A stretch of DNA of 64,000 bases from Erythrobacter sp. HL-111 (GCF_900105095.1 NZ_LT629743.1:2046001-2110000); one strand, 5' to 3'; shown: positions 34,638 to 43,764, numbered from the stretch's first letter. Translations and numbers: made by a program. The notes: generated from the sequence alone by a model not told the origin.

Positions 34638-35648
34638 TCACGCGGCACCCGTCTTCTCGCGGAAGACCTCCAAGTATTGCTCGGCCACACTCTGAGCCGT
34701 GCAGCGCGCGAGATGTTTATCCACCCCTTCAAGTCGGGCGCGGGCCTCATCTGGCGCACTTAACGCGATAGCAAGAACCTCAGCGAGAGCCGCATCGTCG
34801 CCGTTAGGGAACACGAAGCCGTGACCGGCGATAGCGTCGACGAGGCCACCTCTCTCCGAGACAATCGGCACGCAGCCACAGGCCATGCCTTCAAGTGCCA
34901 CAATGCCAAAGGGTTCCTCATAGCTTGAGGGCACAAGGATGAACTTGTGATCGTTCAGGATCGAGGCCAATTCGAACCCTACTGCCTTACCGGCGAACCG
35001 TACCTGCTGCGTGAGGCCCAGGCTGTTGGACAATGCCTCCAGATTTCCACGCTCGGGTCCGTCGCCGACAATGGTCAGGTCAGGATCAATTCCCTTCTGG
35101 CGGAGCCTCCCCATGGCCTTCAGGAGCGTGTCACATCCTTTTTGTGAAACAAGGCGCCCAAGAAAAACCAAATCCCTTTCGCGCTCATGCCATGGACGTT
35201 GGTCTCGAAATACAGCGTCATCATAGGCATTGAGAACGACATGATCCGCACCGGTTCGACGCGCAGTGTAGTAACTGTTAGCAATCCCCGTGCTGCGACG
35301 CGCCAGTGCAGCCTTGAGGTGATCGGCAGCCCCCCGCGTGCCATCATCACGTTGATAGGCATTGGCATAACGATATACGAACTTTCTCGGTGTAAAGAAC
35401 CGTGGCCAAGCATACTTCAGCGCAACATTGGACTGCAGGTGGACATCACACCATCGCAAAAGTTGCCAAAACTCGCTGAAATTAGGTTGGCGGATCACGG
35501 GGAAGGGAAACACACCCTCCCCCGGCGTCATGGTCGCCAGCCGAACCTCATGGCCCATGGCAACGAATTGTGCGCAAAGAACCTCGGCGAGTTTCTCGAT
35601 ACCCCCGACGCTTGGCGCGAATACCGTGGTGAAGAAGAAGATCTTCAC
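34638..35648 (-). CDS. Glycosyltransferase family 4 protein
   Basis: A 336-residue GT-B glycosyltransferase. The N-terminus FFFTTVFAPSVGGIEKLAEVL carries the glycine motif, and the second domain has LVFLGRLVSQKGCDTLLKAM, IVGDGPERGNLEAL and VPSSYEEPFGIVALEGMACG (E-x7-E). The start is GTG overlapping the stop of the gene upstream (GTGA), and its own stop overlaps the start of the disrupted sulfotransferase, so translation is coupled on both sides. Acceptor and donor are unknown. Confidence 0.92.
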   Translation of the reverse strand: MKIFFFTTVFAPSVGGIEKLAEVLCAQFVAMGHEVRLATMTPGEGVFPFPVIRQPNFSEFWQLLRWCDVHLQSNVALKYAWPRFFTPRKFVYRYANAYQRDDGTRGAADHLKAALARRSTGIANSYYTARRTGADHVVLNAYDDAVFRDQRPWHERERDLVFLGRLVSQKGCDTLLKAMGRLRQKGIDPDLTIVGDGPERGNLEALSNSLGLTQQVRFAGKAVGFELASILNDHKFILVPSSYEEPFGIVALEGMACGCVPIVSERGGLVDAIAGHGFVFPNGDDAALAEVLAIALSAPDEARARLEGVDKHLARCTAQSVAEQYLEVFREKTGAA

Positions 35649-36673
35649 CCCAGCGCCTCGTGGATCTTGCGCCAGGTTTGGCTGAGGTTATGAGGCTGAT
35701 ACCATGCGTATCCTACTCTTGCGACACGCTCGGGATCATTTCCGCCACTCGCGAGGCCTTCCGGGGTTTCGAACTCCCGCCCTTCCGCAAGGTCGCGCGG
35801 CAAATTGCCTATCCGACTAGCGTTTACGACAAGGAGGCCGTGCGCGAAATAGGAGGCGGCTATTCCCGACTTCGTAACCACGTGCCTTGGATAGTCGATC
35901 AGTCCTACGCGGGCCGAAAGAAGCCATTTCGACACTTCCTTTTCAGGTAACGCCCCGAGCGCCCGAACGGGACGACCCGCAAAAACCTTTGGGGCGATCT
36001 GGTCAGGTCCGATGTCAATAATCTCTTGGACTTCTAATCGGTCCATGCCCGCCGCCAATGCCGCGTGTTCAGCGGCATAAACGCTTTTGCGCTTTGATGG
36101 TCCGCCAAATATGACGGCGACCGGCTGCCTCTGGGCCAGCGGCTCAACCCAGTCCGGTTCACCCATGTTCGAGAAGACTGCCAAGACTTCAAGCGGTATA
36201 TCGGATGAAAGCGCTTTGAGCCGATCATAGCCTGCCTGAGACGTCACAAAGCCTACATCGCTCAGGTTGGCCAGTTCGCGCGCGATCCGCCGTTGTGAAT
36301 TCGATGTCCAGAAACTGGCTCTCCATACGGGACCAGTCGCATAGACTTCGTGAAATATGGTTACGAGGCGACGCCTCGCATCTACCCCCTTCCAAGCTGT
36401 CAAGCCCTCGACCAACCAGTGACATAGGCCCCACTTTGCATAGCCATAGCCTGAGAAATGCAGCAGCACCGCCTCGGATGCTTCCAAAGCCTGGTTCAAC
36501 TCCCTCGCGCTGTGTGCGCGCAGCGCGGTGGCTCCGCTTGGCGTACCGGATGCAACGAGCGTGGAGAGTTCTTGTCCAGCCTGCTCAGCGGCATCCGCGA
36601 GAAGCTTCGAATAATCGCCAACGCCACTAATTGAAGGGGGGTAGTAAGGCGTGATTTGGCTATATGAACCCAT
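35645..36673 (-). CDS. Glycosyltransferase-like protein (GT-B type)
   Basis: A 342-residue protein that looks like a divergent GT-B glycosyltransferase. The N-terminus ITPYYPPSISGVGDYSKLLA matches the first-domain start of GT4 enzymes, VAVIFGGPSKRKSVYAAEH begins the second domain, and the SARVGLIDYPRHVVTKSGIAASYFAHGLLVV region stands where the sugar-binding E-x7-E motif would be, but the pattern is altered. It lies inside the glycan operon with a GTGA overlap to the next gene. The fold call is moderate and the activity inferred from context. Confidence 0.75.
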   Translation of the reverse strand: MGSYSQITPYYPPSISGVGDYSKLLADAAEQAGQELSTLVASGTPSGATALRAHSARELNQALEASEAVLLHFSGYGYAKWGLCHWLVEGLTAWKGVDARRRLVTIFHEVYATGPVWRASFWTSNSQRRIARELANLSDVGFVTSQAGYDRLKALSSDIPLEVLAVFSNMGEPDWVEPLAQRQPVAVIFGGPSKRKSVYAAEHAALAAGMDRLEVQEIIDIGPDQIAPKVFAGRPVRALGALPEKEVSKWLLSARVGLIDYPRHVVTKSGIAASYFAHGLLVVNASRIGNLPRDLAEGREFETPEGLASGGNDPERVARVGYAWYQPHNLSQTWRKIHEALG

Positions 36674-36682
36674 TCTCAGAAA

Positions 36683-37604
36683 CTAGCCAAATAACCGGGA
36701 TATAAGCGTAGCAAAACGTATATTTAATTTCGCAATTCCGAGGTCCAAAAAAGAATGCACTGCGACTGGATGAGTAACGTACTCCCAGTATTGTCGCACA
36801 GCATAGCTTGGCCTTTTTCCCAACCTAATTGCATTGCGGATCAAACCGCCACGCCAAGGCTTTGGTGTGCCCTGAGCGTGGGCAATGTAAGCTCCGTTAG
36901 CCACAATCCCTTGGTTTTCAGGACTGGCCAACGAAAATGGGACATCAGAAGCCATAAGGGCCAAGTTCAAGACATCCTGATCCATTGCCATGAATGGATC
37001 GGTTGACCGCCCAGAATGAAAGGTATCAGAGGAAAGAAAGCCAGACACCTCCAGCCTTTCGAGAAGGCGCCCCCACAATTCCGTAAAACCCAAATATGGC
37101 CTTGGCAATCCTATGAATCCAGCACACGCATATCCTTCAAAATCGCGAGAGCCGAGCCCGTAATCGGCAGCAATTTTTTTCCACGTTAGCTTCTTGGGGT
37201 GGCTTGCCAGCATTGGGTGCCACAAGGGATCGCAGAAGAGGCTAATGCAATTAGAGCTCCACTGCTCAAAAAACTCCCAATCCGCTTGCACAACAATATC
37301 TGGGTCTATATAAAAAATAAAGTCTGCATTAGGATTCATCCCTGCAGCCTCTAGGATAAGTCGAGGTTTATAATTTGTCAAATGACCGTCTATTTTTATT
37401 TCTTTGATAACTAATTCTATTCCGAATTCAGAGTATTTTTTTAGAACTGTATCGGTTTTTTTGCGAAGGCGCTCCTCTATAACAAACATAAATCTGCCCT
37501 TTATAGCCAGCGCAAACTAGTGAATTAGTTAATGCCAGAACGCCGGAGTCATAATCTCCTTCAAACACTGTACAGATGACAGTCTCATATAACTTTCGAT
37601 TCAT
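36683..37604 (-). pseudogene. Glycan-cluster gene with A7 frameshift (glycosyltransferase-like)
   Basis: Two frames encode one protein. The first, from the ATG at 37604, reads YETVICTVFEGDYDSGVLAL and GQIYVCYRGAPSQK, then meets a stop at about 37430. The second continues KTDTVLKKYSEFGIELVIKE, FIFYIDPDIVV and a long C-terminal part. Removing one A from the A7 run at about 37456-37462 joins SQK to TDTVLKKY, giving about 306 residues. IDPDIVV is a DXD-like motif, and the FEGDYDSGVLAL start resembles nucleotide-diphospho-sugar transferases. It may be a true pseudogene, a base-call error in the homopolymer, or a slippage gene. It is AT-rich compared with its neighbours. Confidence 0.75.
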
Positions 37605-37621
37605 AGACTGGCTCTTTGATA

Positions 37622-38782
37622 TCACCGTAGAAAATCGGAGACTTTCGGGCCTGAAGATCTAATCGTATGCAGCTTATGTTCTGCGCCAGGATATTGCGCT
37701 TGGTAAAGAGCATAATGAGCGCCAAACCACTTGCTTTCAGAGAATGTTTCTAGAAGGTGGGTGTGTTCTTTCAATGCGTTTGAATTCTCTCTGGTCCGCC
37801 TGATTGCGGAGATGCAGGCGTCTGCCATTTCCGAAATCGTGCCATAGACACTTACCTTGCTCGCAACTTCCTTGAGGGATCCATTGGCTGAGCATACCAC
37901 AGATGTACCGCACATCTGTGCTTCTAGGACAGGCAGGCCAAAGCCCTCGTAGTGCGAAGGAAAAAGTAGAGCGGACGCGGTAGTGTAGAGTGAGGGAAGG
38001 TCGGTTTCGGACACCTTTTCGATAAGATGCATTGCTTCACAAACCCCCAAGGCGTCTGCTTGACTTTGCAATGCTGGCGTTAGCGCGCCCACAAATGCCA
38101 GTCGGGCACCTGCCTCCACTGCCCGAACTCGTGCAAAGACCTCCAATACAGCTTCGCGGTTTTTGTACCAATTCCGTCCGATATGCAAAATCAACGGCGC
38201 ATCTTGTGGAATTCCGTGGCGCGCACGGAAATCGCGGCAGTCTTCGATCGACGCCGGCGCCATGGGCTGGAACACCGCGTTATGGATAACGCTCACACGT
38301 TCCTCGGGAATATCTACATAGGCCAACAGGTCACGCTTGGTCGCGTGTGATACGCATATGATGTGATCGGCCTTTCGCAAACAGCCCGTAATCCAGTTCA
38401 TGAGCCAACGACCCGTGCGTGTCGGCTGCCATCCTGGAAGCTTCCCGTCCCTCGCCAGATACGGAATCATGTCGTGGACCGTCAGGATCGAATGTTTGGA
38501 GCGAACCAATTGGAGATAGACCGAATTGCCGGGATCAACGACATGCACGATGTCAGCGCGTTTGCCTGCCAGTTTCAGTGGGGTCACGATGAACCTGTCG
38601 AGATTGAGCGCGAGCTTGCGCCAGATCCCTGAGACGGGGAGCTTGCCGAAAAACGAAACTCCACGCCATTCAACGACGCGTGCTTCTGTCTGCCGCGCGG
38701 CTTCAAGCAGGAGGTCGCCATAACCGATCATCGATCGCTGATCGGCTGCGCGGGCATTGGTGATGATGGCTATCTTGAACAC
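37622..38782 (-). CDS. Glycosyltransferase family 4 protein
   Basis: A 386-residue GT-B glycosyltransferase. The first domain has VHVVDPGNSVYLQ and LTVHDMIPYLARDGKLPGW; the second has LILHIGRNWYKNREAVLEVF, ASALLFPSHYEGFGLPVLEAQ (E-x7-E) and SVVCSANGSLKEVAS. This is the mannosyltransferase-like pattern common in Wbd/Pim-type enzymes. The start is GTG, three bases after the upstream FkbM stop. The C-terminal tail (about 355-386) is unusual and may be poorly conserved. Confidence 0.92.
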   Translation of the reverse strand: MFKIAIITNARAADQRSMIGYGDLLLEAARQTEARVVEWRGVSFFGKLPVSGIWRKLALNLDRFIVTPLKLAGKRADIVHVVDPGNSVYLQLVRSKHSILTVHDMIPYLARDGKLPGWQPTRTGRWLMNWITGCLRKADHIICVSHATKRDLLAYVDIPEERVSVIHNAVFQPMAPASIEDCRDFRARHGIPQDAPLILHIGRNWYKNREAVLEVFARVRAVEAGARLAFVGALTPALQSQADALGVCEAMHLIEKVSETDLPSLYTTASALLFPSHYEGFGLPVLEAQMCGTSVVCSANGSLKEVASKVSVYGTISEMADACISAIRRTRENSNALKEHTHLLETFSESKWFGAHYALYQAQYPGAEHKLHTIRSSGPKVSDFLR

Positions 38783-38785
38783 GCT

Positions 38786-39478
38786 CTAGCGCGAAACAAA
38801 TAAAGTATTTGATTTGGATGAGAACGGTTGTGCGTGATAATTCAAATAACCCAGCCACTCGATGATCTCTCGGGCTTCTTCGTTCACACAATGGGAATTA
38901 AATTCGAGAAGGAGCATTGGGCGATTACGACGGATCGTTTGCTCTCCACCTTGCAAGACTGCGAGCTCGTGTCCCTCCACGTCGATCTTTATGAAGCCAA
39001 CACTCTCGATACCGAATGAGTCCAGAGTGCGTGTCGGAACCGCAACCTCATCCCACATCTGAAAATCCGACCTGAATGTGCTTTCTAACGTTCCATATCC
39101 AGTCACAGATATCCCGTGACGCCGAGGTATGCGCAAACGAGCAGTCCCTTCGCGATTCGACAAGGCACAAGCATGCACCTCAACGCCCGGTAGACCACGG
39201 GCCAGGCGAGCAGCGCTGGCAGGGTTTGCCTCAAATGCCACACAACGGCGACAGTGGCGCACAAGGTTCCAACTATAGAGACCGTATGCCGCGCCAATAT
39301 CAATCGCAGTTCTTTCTGCATCGATAAGGTGGCGAAGGGATGTCACTTCTGGCTCAGCCGAATACCGACTGGTTCGCCCAATCGCGTCCATCAGTAAGCG
39401 ATCAGGCACCCAGCCCTCGAAGGCGGAGCGGGCCCTTAAAGCCGCCCAGTGCGGATTGGCGTAGCGCTTAAGACGCAT
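38786..39478 (-). CDS. FkbM family methyltransferase (second in cluster)
   Basis: A 230-residue FkbM methyltransferase. AIDIGAAYGLYSWNLV is motif I, CVAFEANPASAARL follows, and FIKIDVEGHELAVLQGGEQ is the FkbM signature. It is about 70 residues shorter than the other two copies, mainly at the N-terminus, but the catalytic core is complete. It lies three bases before the next glycosyltransferase and follows a 138-base AT-rich gap, so the gap may carry a promoter or mark an insertion point. Confidence 0.9.
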   Translation of the reverse strand: MRLKRYANPHWAALRARSAFEGWVPDRLLMDAIGRTSRYSAEPEVTSLRHLIDAERTAIDIGAAYGLYSWNLVRHCRRCVAFEANPASAARLARGLPGVEVHACALSNREGTARLRIPRRHGISVTGYGTLESTFRSDFQMWDEVAVPTRTLDSFGIESVGFIKIDVEGHELAVLQGGEQTIRRNRPMLLLEFNSHCVNEEAREIIEWLGYLNYHAQPFSSKSNTLFVSR

Positions 39479-39616
39479 CTATATGCCCTGCCCTCAAGTC
39501 TCTTGAAATCGCCATATCGTATACAAATAGACAATCCAAATCTTATCATACTTATAAAAGCAGGGGTGACGGAACGAATATTTTTGAATGAAATAGATTA
39601 TCAATTTGCCATAATC

Positions 39617-40558
39617 TTATTCCGAGGCACCATATGAAATCACTGAATTTATCAGTTCGCTTTTTTCAGGAGGGTAAAGCAAGCAATTATGAAGACCTTT
39701 CAAATCGGCGAGTTGCTCCACGGGAATTTCCTCGAGCAGATACTTGCCAAACTGATTACTGACGAGCGCCACGGAATAGTCTCTAGGCAAAGATTGACTG
39801 AAAGCTGCGGCTGACGTCGTACCCCGCTTCAGATAAAACCAGTTGTTTATCTCAGTCAGTATTACGGGCCGGTTCTGGCCAAGCCATTTCTCTGCGCCGC
39901 GCAAGAAAAAATCTTCATGGCCCTCAATGTCGACCTTCGCGACGAAGATATTCTTCTCCGCCCGTCCGGCAAGAAAATCATCGAAACGCAGAACCGGGAC
40001 CTTGATCCGTTCGAAAAGCCCATCGGCTTCGTTCGATATGGCGATTGACGCGTTGCCCGTTTGCGAGCCCGCCACAAAGTCCTCGCGCAGAACGAGATCG
40101 GCACTCCCCTCGTGATCCGACAAGGCAATCTCGAGCACCTCGAGCTCACCCTCAACACCATTTAATTGAGCGTTCTGACGAATACGTGTGGTGTTTCGTG
40201 GCATCGGCTCGAAACAGATGGTCTTGCATCCGGACAATCGGCTCACGCGCACAGCATACATGCCAATGTTCCCGCCAACATCGAGGAAGCTGCCCGGAAA
40301 AGCCGCCAGAAGCTTCGCCAATAGGCCTATGAATTCCTCGTCATACTGGCCTGACCAGAGCGCATACCACTCGGTGTGCGAACGCATATCAACCCATATG
40401 ACCGAGCCGTGGCGCATCCTCGCCCGCTGGTTTGGCGAGCATCCGGCGAGGAGAAGGGCACGGTTGGCCGCGCCGCATACTCGGTAGCGACCTCGTAGTG
40501 TCGATACTGGCCGCAATAGCCGGATCAAAGGAGGCAAGACGAGGTCAGCTGCGTTCAT
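39617..40558 (-). CDS. FkbM family methyltransferase (first in cluster)
   Basis: A 313-residue FkbM methyltransferase with motif I FLDVGGNIGMYAVRV, TICFEPMPRNTTRIRQNA and VAKVDIEGHEDFFLRG. The N-terminal 60 residues form a hydrophobic/basic lead-in (VLPPLIRLLRPVSTLRGRYR) seen in membrane-associated FkbM proteins. It starts 21 bases after the ABC transporter stop on the same strand. Three FkbM enzymes in one cluster suggest a glycan with several O-methyl groups. Confidence 0.92.
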   Translation of the reverse strand: MNAADLVLPPLIRLLRPVSTLRGRYRVCGAANRALLLAGCSPNQRARMRHGSVIWVDMRSHTEWYALWSGQYDEEFIGLLAKLLAAFPGSFLDVGGNIGMYAVRVSRLSGCKTICFEPMPRNTTRIRQNAQLNGVEGELEVLEIALSDHEGSADLVLREDFVAGSQTGNASIAISNEADGLFERIKVPVLRFDDFLAGRAEKNIFVAKVDIEGHEDFFLRGAEKWLGQNRPVILTEINNWFYLKRGTTSAAAFSQSLPRDYSVALVSNQFGKYLLEEIPVEQLADLKGLHNCLLYPPEKSELINSVISYGASE

Positions 40559-40579
40559 AATGACGGTGCATCCGGTAGT

Positions 40580-42475
40580 CTAATCGACGCGGGCAAGGGC
40601 TCGGAAGGCTTCGCTTGTTGAGTGGAGTTCGTCCCATGATCCCATGCCCAAGACCTTCCCCCGCTCAAGCATGATGATCCGATCACTGCGTCTGACCGTA
40701 CTTAAACGGTGAGCGATAATCATGACGGTCTTGTCACCAGGCAACGCCTCGATAGACGACATCACTTCGCGTTCAGTTAGGTTATCAAGGGCGCTGGTCG
40801 CTTCGTCGAAGATTATGACATCTGCATCACGGTAAAGCGCGCGTGCAATCCCGATACGCTGACGCTGGCCGCCAGAGAGACGAACACCGCGCTCGCCCAC
40901 CATTGTCTGATATCCGTGGGAAAGGTCGTTCCGGATAAACTCATCAAGTTGAGCTATGCGCGCCGCCCGAGCGACACGAACTTCGTCTATCTCGTGGGCT
41001 GCAACGCCGAGGGCAATGTTTTCAGCAACGCTTGCATCGAGCAAGAAGATATCCTGCGGTACATAGGCGAGGCTCTGCTGCCAGGCTCGCAGGTTTGTCT
41101 CCGTCAGATCGGCCCCGTCTATCCTCAGAACCCCTGAGGCTGGACGAAGCAAGCCAAGCACGATGTCGACCAGCGTGGTCTTGCCCGCCCCAGTGGGGCC
41201 GACGATCCCGATCCGTTCGCCCGCGCGAATCTTGAGCGATACGTCCGTCAGGCCAGCATTGCTGTCGCGCGGATAGCGGTAGCTTACATCGTCTAGTTCA
41301 AGCGTGCGTTTAAGTCCGAGCGGCGCGGGCGGGATGCGAGTTGGTTTGGCAGACGCGTTGCGGAGCGCAAAATCGGCGTGAATAGAGGCAAGAGCAGAGC
41401 CAGCGAAACGCAGCTCGGTGATCGAGCCATAAAGCTTCGAAAGCTCCGGCATAAGGCGCTGGCCTGCAAAGGCAAACACCCCGAGGATCGGAACAATCGC
41501 GCCCAGTGCATCCCCTCCTTCAAGGCTTTCGGGAGAGAGAAGCACAAGGCAGAGCAGGATAACTCCGCCAAAGGCAATCATCTGCATGCCAAACTGCGGA
41601 ACAGTGCCCAGCAATGTCGCCGTGACACGCATTTTGGCCATCCGGCGAGAGGGCCCCGCGTAGCGGTCAAGATATGCAGCCTCTCTACCCAGGAGCTTGA
41701 TATCCTTGATCCCGCCCAGCGCCTCGCCCGCGAGCTTGTAGCGCGCCTTGTTCGCCTCGGCGCGGACTTTGCCCATCATCGCGAGGCGCGCGCGCGTTTG
41801 CGAGAAGATCAACCCATAGGTGCCGCCAAACACCACGAAGCACAAAATCGCGACGATCGGGTCAACCCAGACCAGCAAGATCACCACCGAAAGCACGGTG
41901 AAACCCGAGGCGAAGACCTGCGCCGCCGGGATGAAGAATCTATCGACCACGAGTTGGCTTTCGGCCAGGATCTGCGTGCTCATCTCTCCCGAGTGCCGGT
42001 CGAGGAAGAATTCATAAGGCTGGCGCAAATAGGCCGCGAGGAGCTTCTGGCTGATTGAGTGCACGCGCATATTGGTGAAGCGCGAGACAATAAAAATGCG
42101 GGCAATCTGGATCAGGTTGGAAACAACGATGACGCCAAACGAGGCCGCGCCGAGCGCCACGAGAAACGCATAGGTCGAAGTAAACCCGAAGCGTGTGTAA
42201 AACCAATCGAGCGCCGCAATCTCGCCAATGCGCTCAGGCTGCGCCAACACGGTCAGGAAGGGGAGCACCGAGGCCACCATCGCCGCCGCCGCGAAACCAG
42301 CAATAATCGTCATGGCGAGCACTATGAGTGCGTTGCGACGCTCACGCCGATCAAGCAGGTCCCACGCCATCCGCCAGACCGGCAGGTTAGCGACCGCATC
42401 ATAGCCCTCCTGCGAAGCGGAATGCGTTGGCTGAGAAGCGGAGGAAGCCGGCTGGGAGGGTTCTAATTTATTCAT
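40580..42475 (-). CDS. ABC transporter permease/ATP-binding protein (flippase-like)
   Basis: A 631-residue half transporter with a six-helix membrane domain (about 45-345) followed by a nucleotide-binding domain. Walker A GPTGAGKTT is near residue 423, the signature LSGGQRQRIGIA near 531 and Walker B VIIFDEATSALD near 553, with the H-loop His in MIIAHRLSTVR. It resembles MsbA and PglK, which flip lipid-linked oligosaccharides, and would act as a dimer in the inner membrane. Being in the glycan operon, it probably flips the assembled repeat unit. An N-terminal Ser/Gln/Pro-rich stretch (3-22) is unusual. Confidence 0.92.
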   Translation of the reverse strand: MNKLEPSQPASSASQPTHSASQEGYDAVANLPVWRMAWDLLDRRERRNALIVLAMTIIAGFAAAAMVASVLPFLTVLAQPERIGEIAALDWFYTRFGFTSTYAFLVALGAASFGVIVVSNLIQIARIFIVSRFTNMRVHSISQKLLAAYLRQPYEFFLDRHSGEMSTQILAESQLVVDRFFIPAAQVFASGFTVLSVVILLVWVDPIVAILCFVVFGGTYGLIFSQTRARLAMMGKVRAEANKARYKLAGEALGGIKDIKLLGREAAYLDRYAGPSRRMAKMRVTATLLGTVPQFGMQMIAFGGVILLCLVLLSPESLEGGDALGAIVPILGVFAFAGQRLMPELSKLYGSITELRFAGSALASIHADFALRNASAKPTRIPPAPLGLKRTLELDDVSYRYPRDSNAGLTDVSLKIRAGERIGIVGPTGAGKTTLVDIVLGLLRPASGVLRIDGADLTETNLRAWQQSLAYVPQDIFLLDASVAENIALGVAAHEIDEVRVARAARIAQLDEFIRNDLSHGYQTMVGERGVRLSGGQRQRIGIARALYRDADVIIFDEATSALDNLTEREVMSSIEALPGDKTVMIIAHRLSTVRRSDRIIMLERGKVLGMGSWDELHSTSEAFRALARVD

Positions 42476-42541
42476 TTAGCGGTAATTGCGTCGCTCGCGA
42501 CGATCAAGAATCTCCCAAGCCTTGCGGAGGGAGGGACGGCA

Positions 42542-43278
42542 TCAACGGCACAGCACACGGCTCCTATCTAGTAAGTTGTAATCAAATGAATAAGCTTTGA
42601 CGACGAACGAATACAACTCCTCATCAAAAAATGATGCACCACTGCGCATTACTCGAGTCTTTTTAAACTCTTCACGAAGAATGTAACACCTCAAATCGAC
42701 GCAATTTGGTGATTCATGCCACTCTAGATCGCTAGTCGAGTTCGTCTTCGCTGCGAAAAATTCATCCGCCAAGTCAGCTCCGAACAGAGCTTGGGTCTCT
42801 TTATGGAGATGGGAGGCGCTAAGGACGAGATCGTAAGTAATTGGCCAAAGGCTATCGACTTGAGGACAGCAGTGTGGATCGAGATCTCTAGAATTCTGCT
42901 TAATTGCCAACGAAGGTAAAACGTAACTCTCAATTGTTGGAAAGAATGTACGGGACTATAAATTCTTAAACGGTCAATTAATTCTTGATGATCCCCGCCT
43001 CTACCGCCTCGGATTTGATCGATGAATCGGATCATAGAAGAGCAGGCGTTCTTGCGGATATAAACGTATACGAACTTCCGCCCCTTTACTTCAAAATAAA
43101 TATGGGGTTGTCCGGGGTCAAATAACTTATCGGGCCGCCCTCTCACCGCATTAAAGATCCTCCGACCCATCGACACCGGCTTCGGCTGTAGTAGTTCCGG
43201 ATGCAACTGAGGTTCATGCGTATAAGGCTGCGAGATGGCTCCAAATGTAGCCCATTTTTCGAAATCGATTTCGTTCAC
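42542..43278 (-). pseudogene. Sulfotransferase family gene with internal deletion and frameshift
   Basis: The first frame, from a GTG at 43278, encodes a sulfotransferase start with FVYVYIRKNACSSMIRFIDQ (the PAPS-binding region of the sulfotransfer-2 type). It runs off into a wrong frame after IYSPVHSFQQL. A second frame begins nearby and reads AIKQNSRDLDPHCCPQVDSL and WPITYDLVLSAS, which belongs later in the same family. The segment that normally carries the 3'-phosphate-binding Arg/Ser is missing, so the gene has both a deletion and a shift. It is the first gene of the glycan cluster and is the second broken sulfotransferase in it. Confidence 0.75.
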
Positions 43279-43439
43279 TGCGGTAACTTCTTGTAAGATT
43301 TTTCTGATAAACCTGCTAGCTCACTTCCGTTTGACAATCTGATCGGACTCACGATGTTGAGCATATTAGGCTGAGGATCTATTAAATTGCTTGCGCTGGA
43401 CGCAATCGGTTAATTCAATGGCAGCATCAAGAGGTGCTG

Positions 43440-43764
43440 CTGGTGTTCGAGTTGTGGTTGTTGAGCGATGCGCAGATGCGCCGGATTGATCCCTTTTTCC
43501 ACTGTCGCATGGCATGCCGCGGGTCGATGACCTGCGCGGATCGTAAGCGGCATCATCTTTGTGATCAGGAACGGACTGCGCTGGCGTGATGGGCCTCCCG
43601 CGTATGGTCCTCGCAAGACAATCCATAATCGCTTTATCCGCTGGATCCGCCTGGGCTTGTTCAACCGAGTCTCCCCCGCGCTGGCGGCCAAAGGTGGAAG
43701 GCGGATACGCTGATGATTGACGCCGCCAAGCTAAAGGCGCACCGGACGGCAGCAAGCCTGTTAA
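43440..43764 (+). pseudogene. Degenerate IS5-family transposase remnant
   Basis: Three frames on the plus strand together read LWLLSDAQMRRIDPFF, then LSHGMPRVDDLRGS, then RIVSGIIFVIRNGLRWRD, PPAYGPRKTIHNRFIRW and finally MIDAAKLKAHRTAASLL. This order matches IS5/IS1031-type transposases (SGIIFVIRNGLRWRDAP; DAT-LKAHRTAASLL). Frameshifts and loss of the C-terminal half make it non-functional. No terminal repeats were found. It marks the right edge of the glycan cluster. Confidence 0.78.

Larger units (their letters stand above)
32241..34641 (-). pseudogene. Sulfotransferase-like gene disrupted by IS1380 copy 2
   Basis: The 5' piece (34641 to 34224) encodes the start of a sulfotransferase-like protein, including EGYPRSANSTTAY (5'-phosphosulfate-type loop) and VMLIRRPKEAALSNLALR (3'-phosphate region). 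The 3' piece (32560 to 32241) ends the protein. Removing the IS and one copy of the CTAG duplicate joins VLSAWL to AFYRALFPHLDSVVIAPF in frame, giving 245 residues. Its GTG start overlaps the upstream glycosyltransferase stop (GTGA). The gene would have moved sulfate from PAPS to a glycan but is now split. Confidence 0.88.

Noticed and set aside
36683..37604. Programmed -1 ribosomal frameshift at the A7 run
   Set aside because: The join needs the +1 (or -2) direction, not the -1 shift that A-rich slippery sites usually give, and no downstream stimulatory structure is evident. Decay, error or transcript slippage is more likely.
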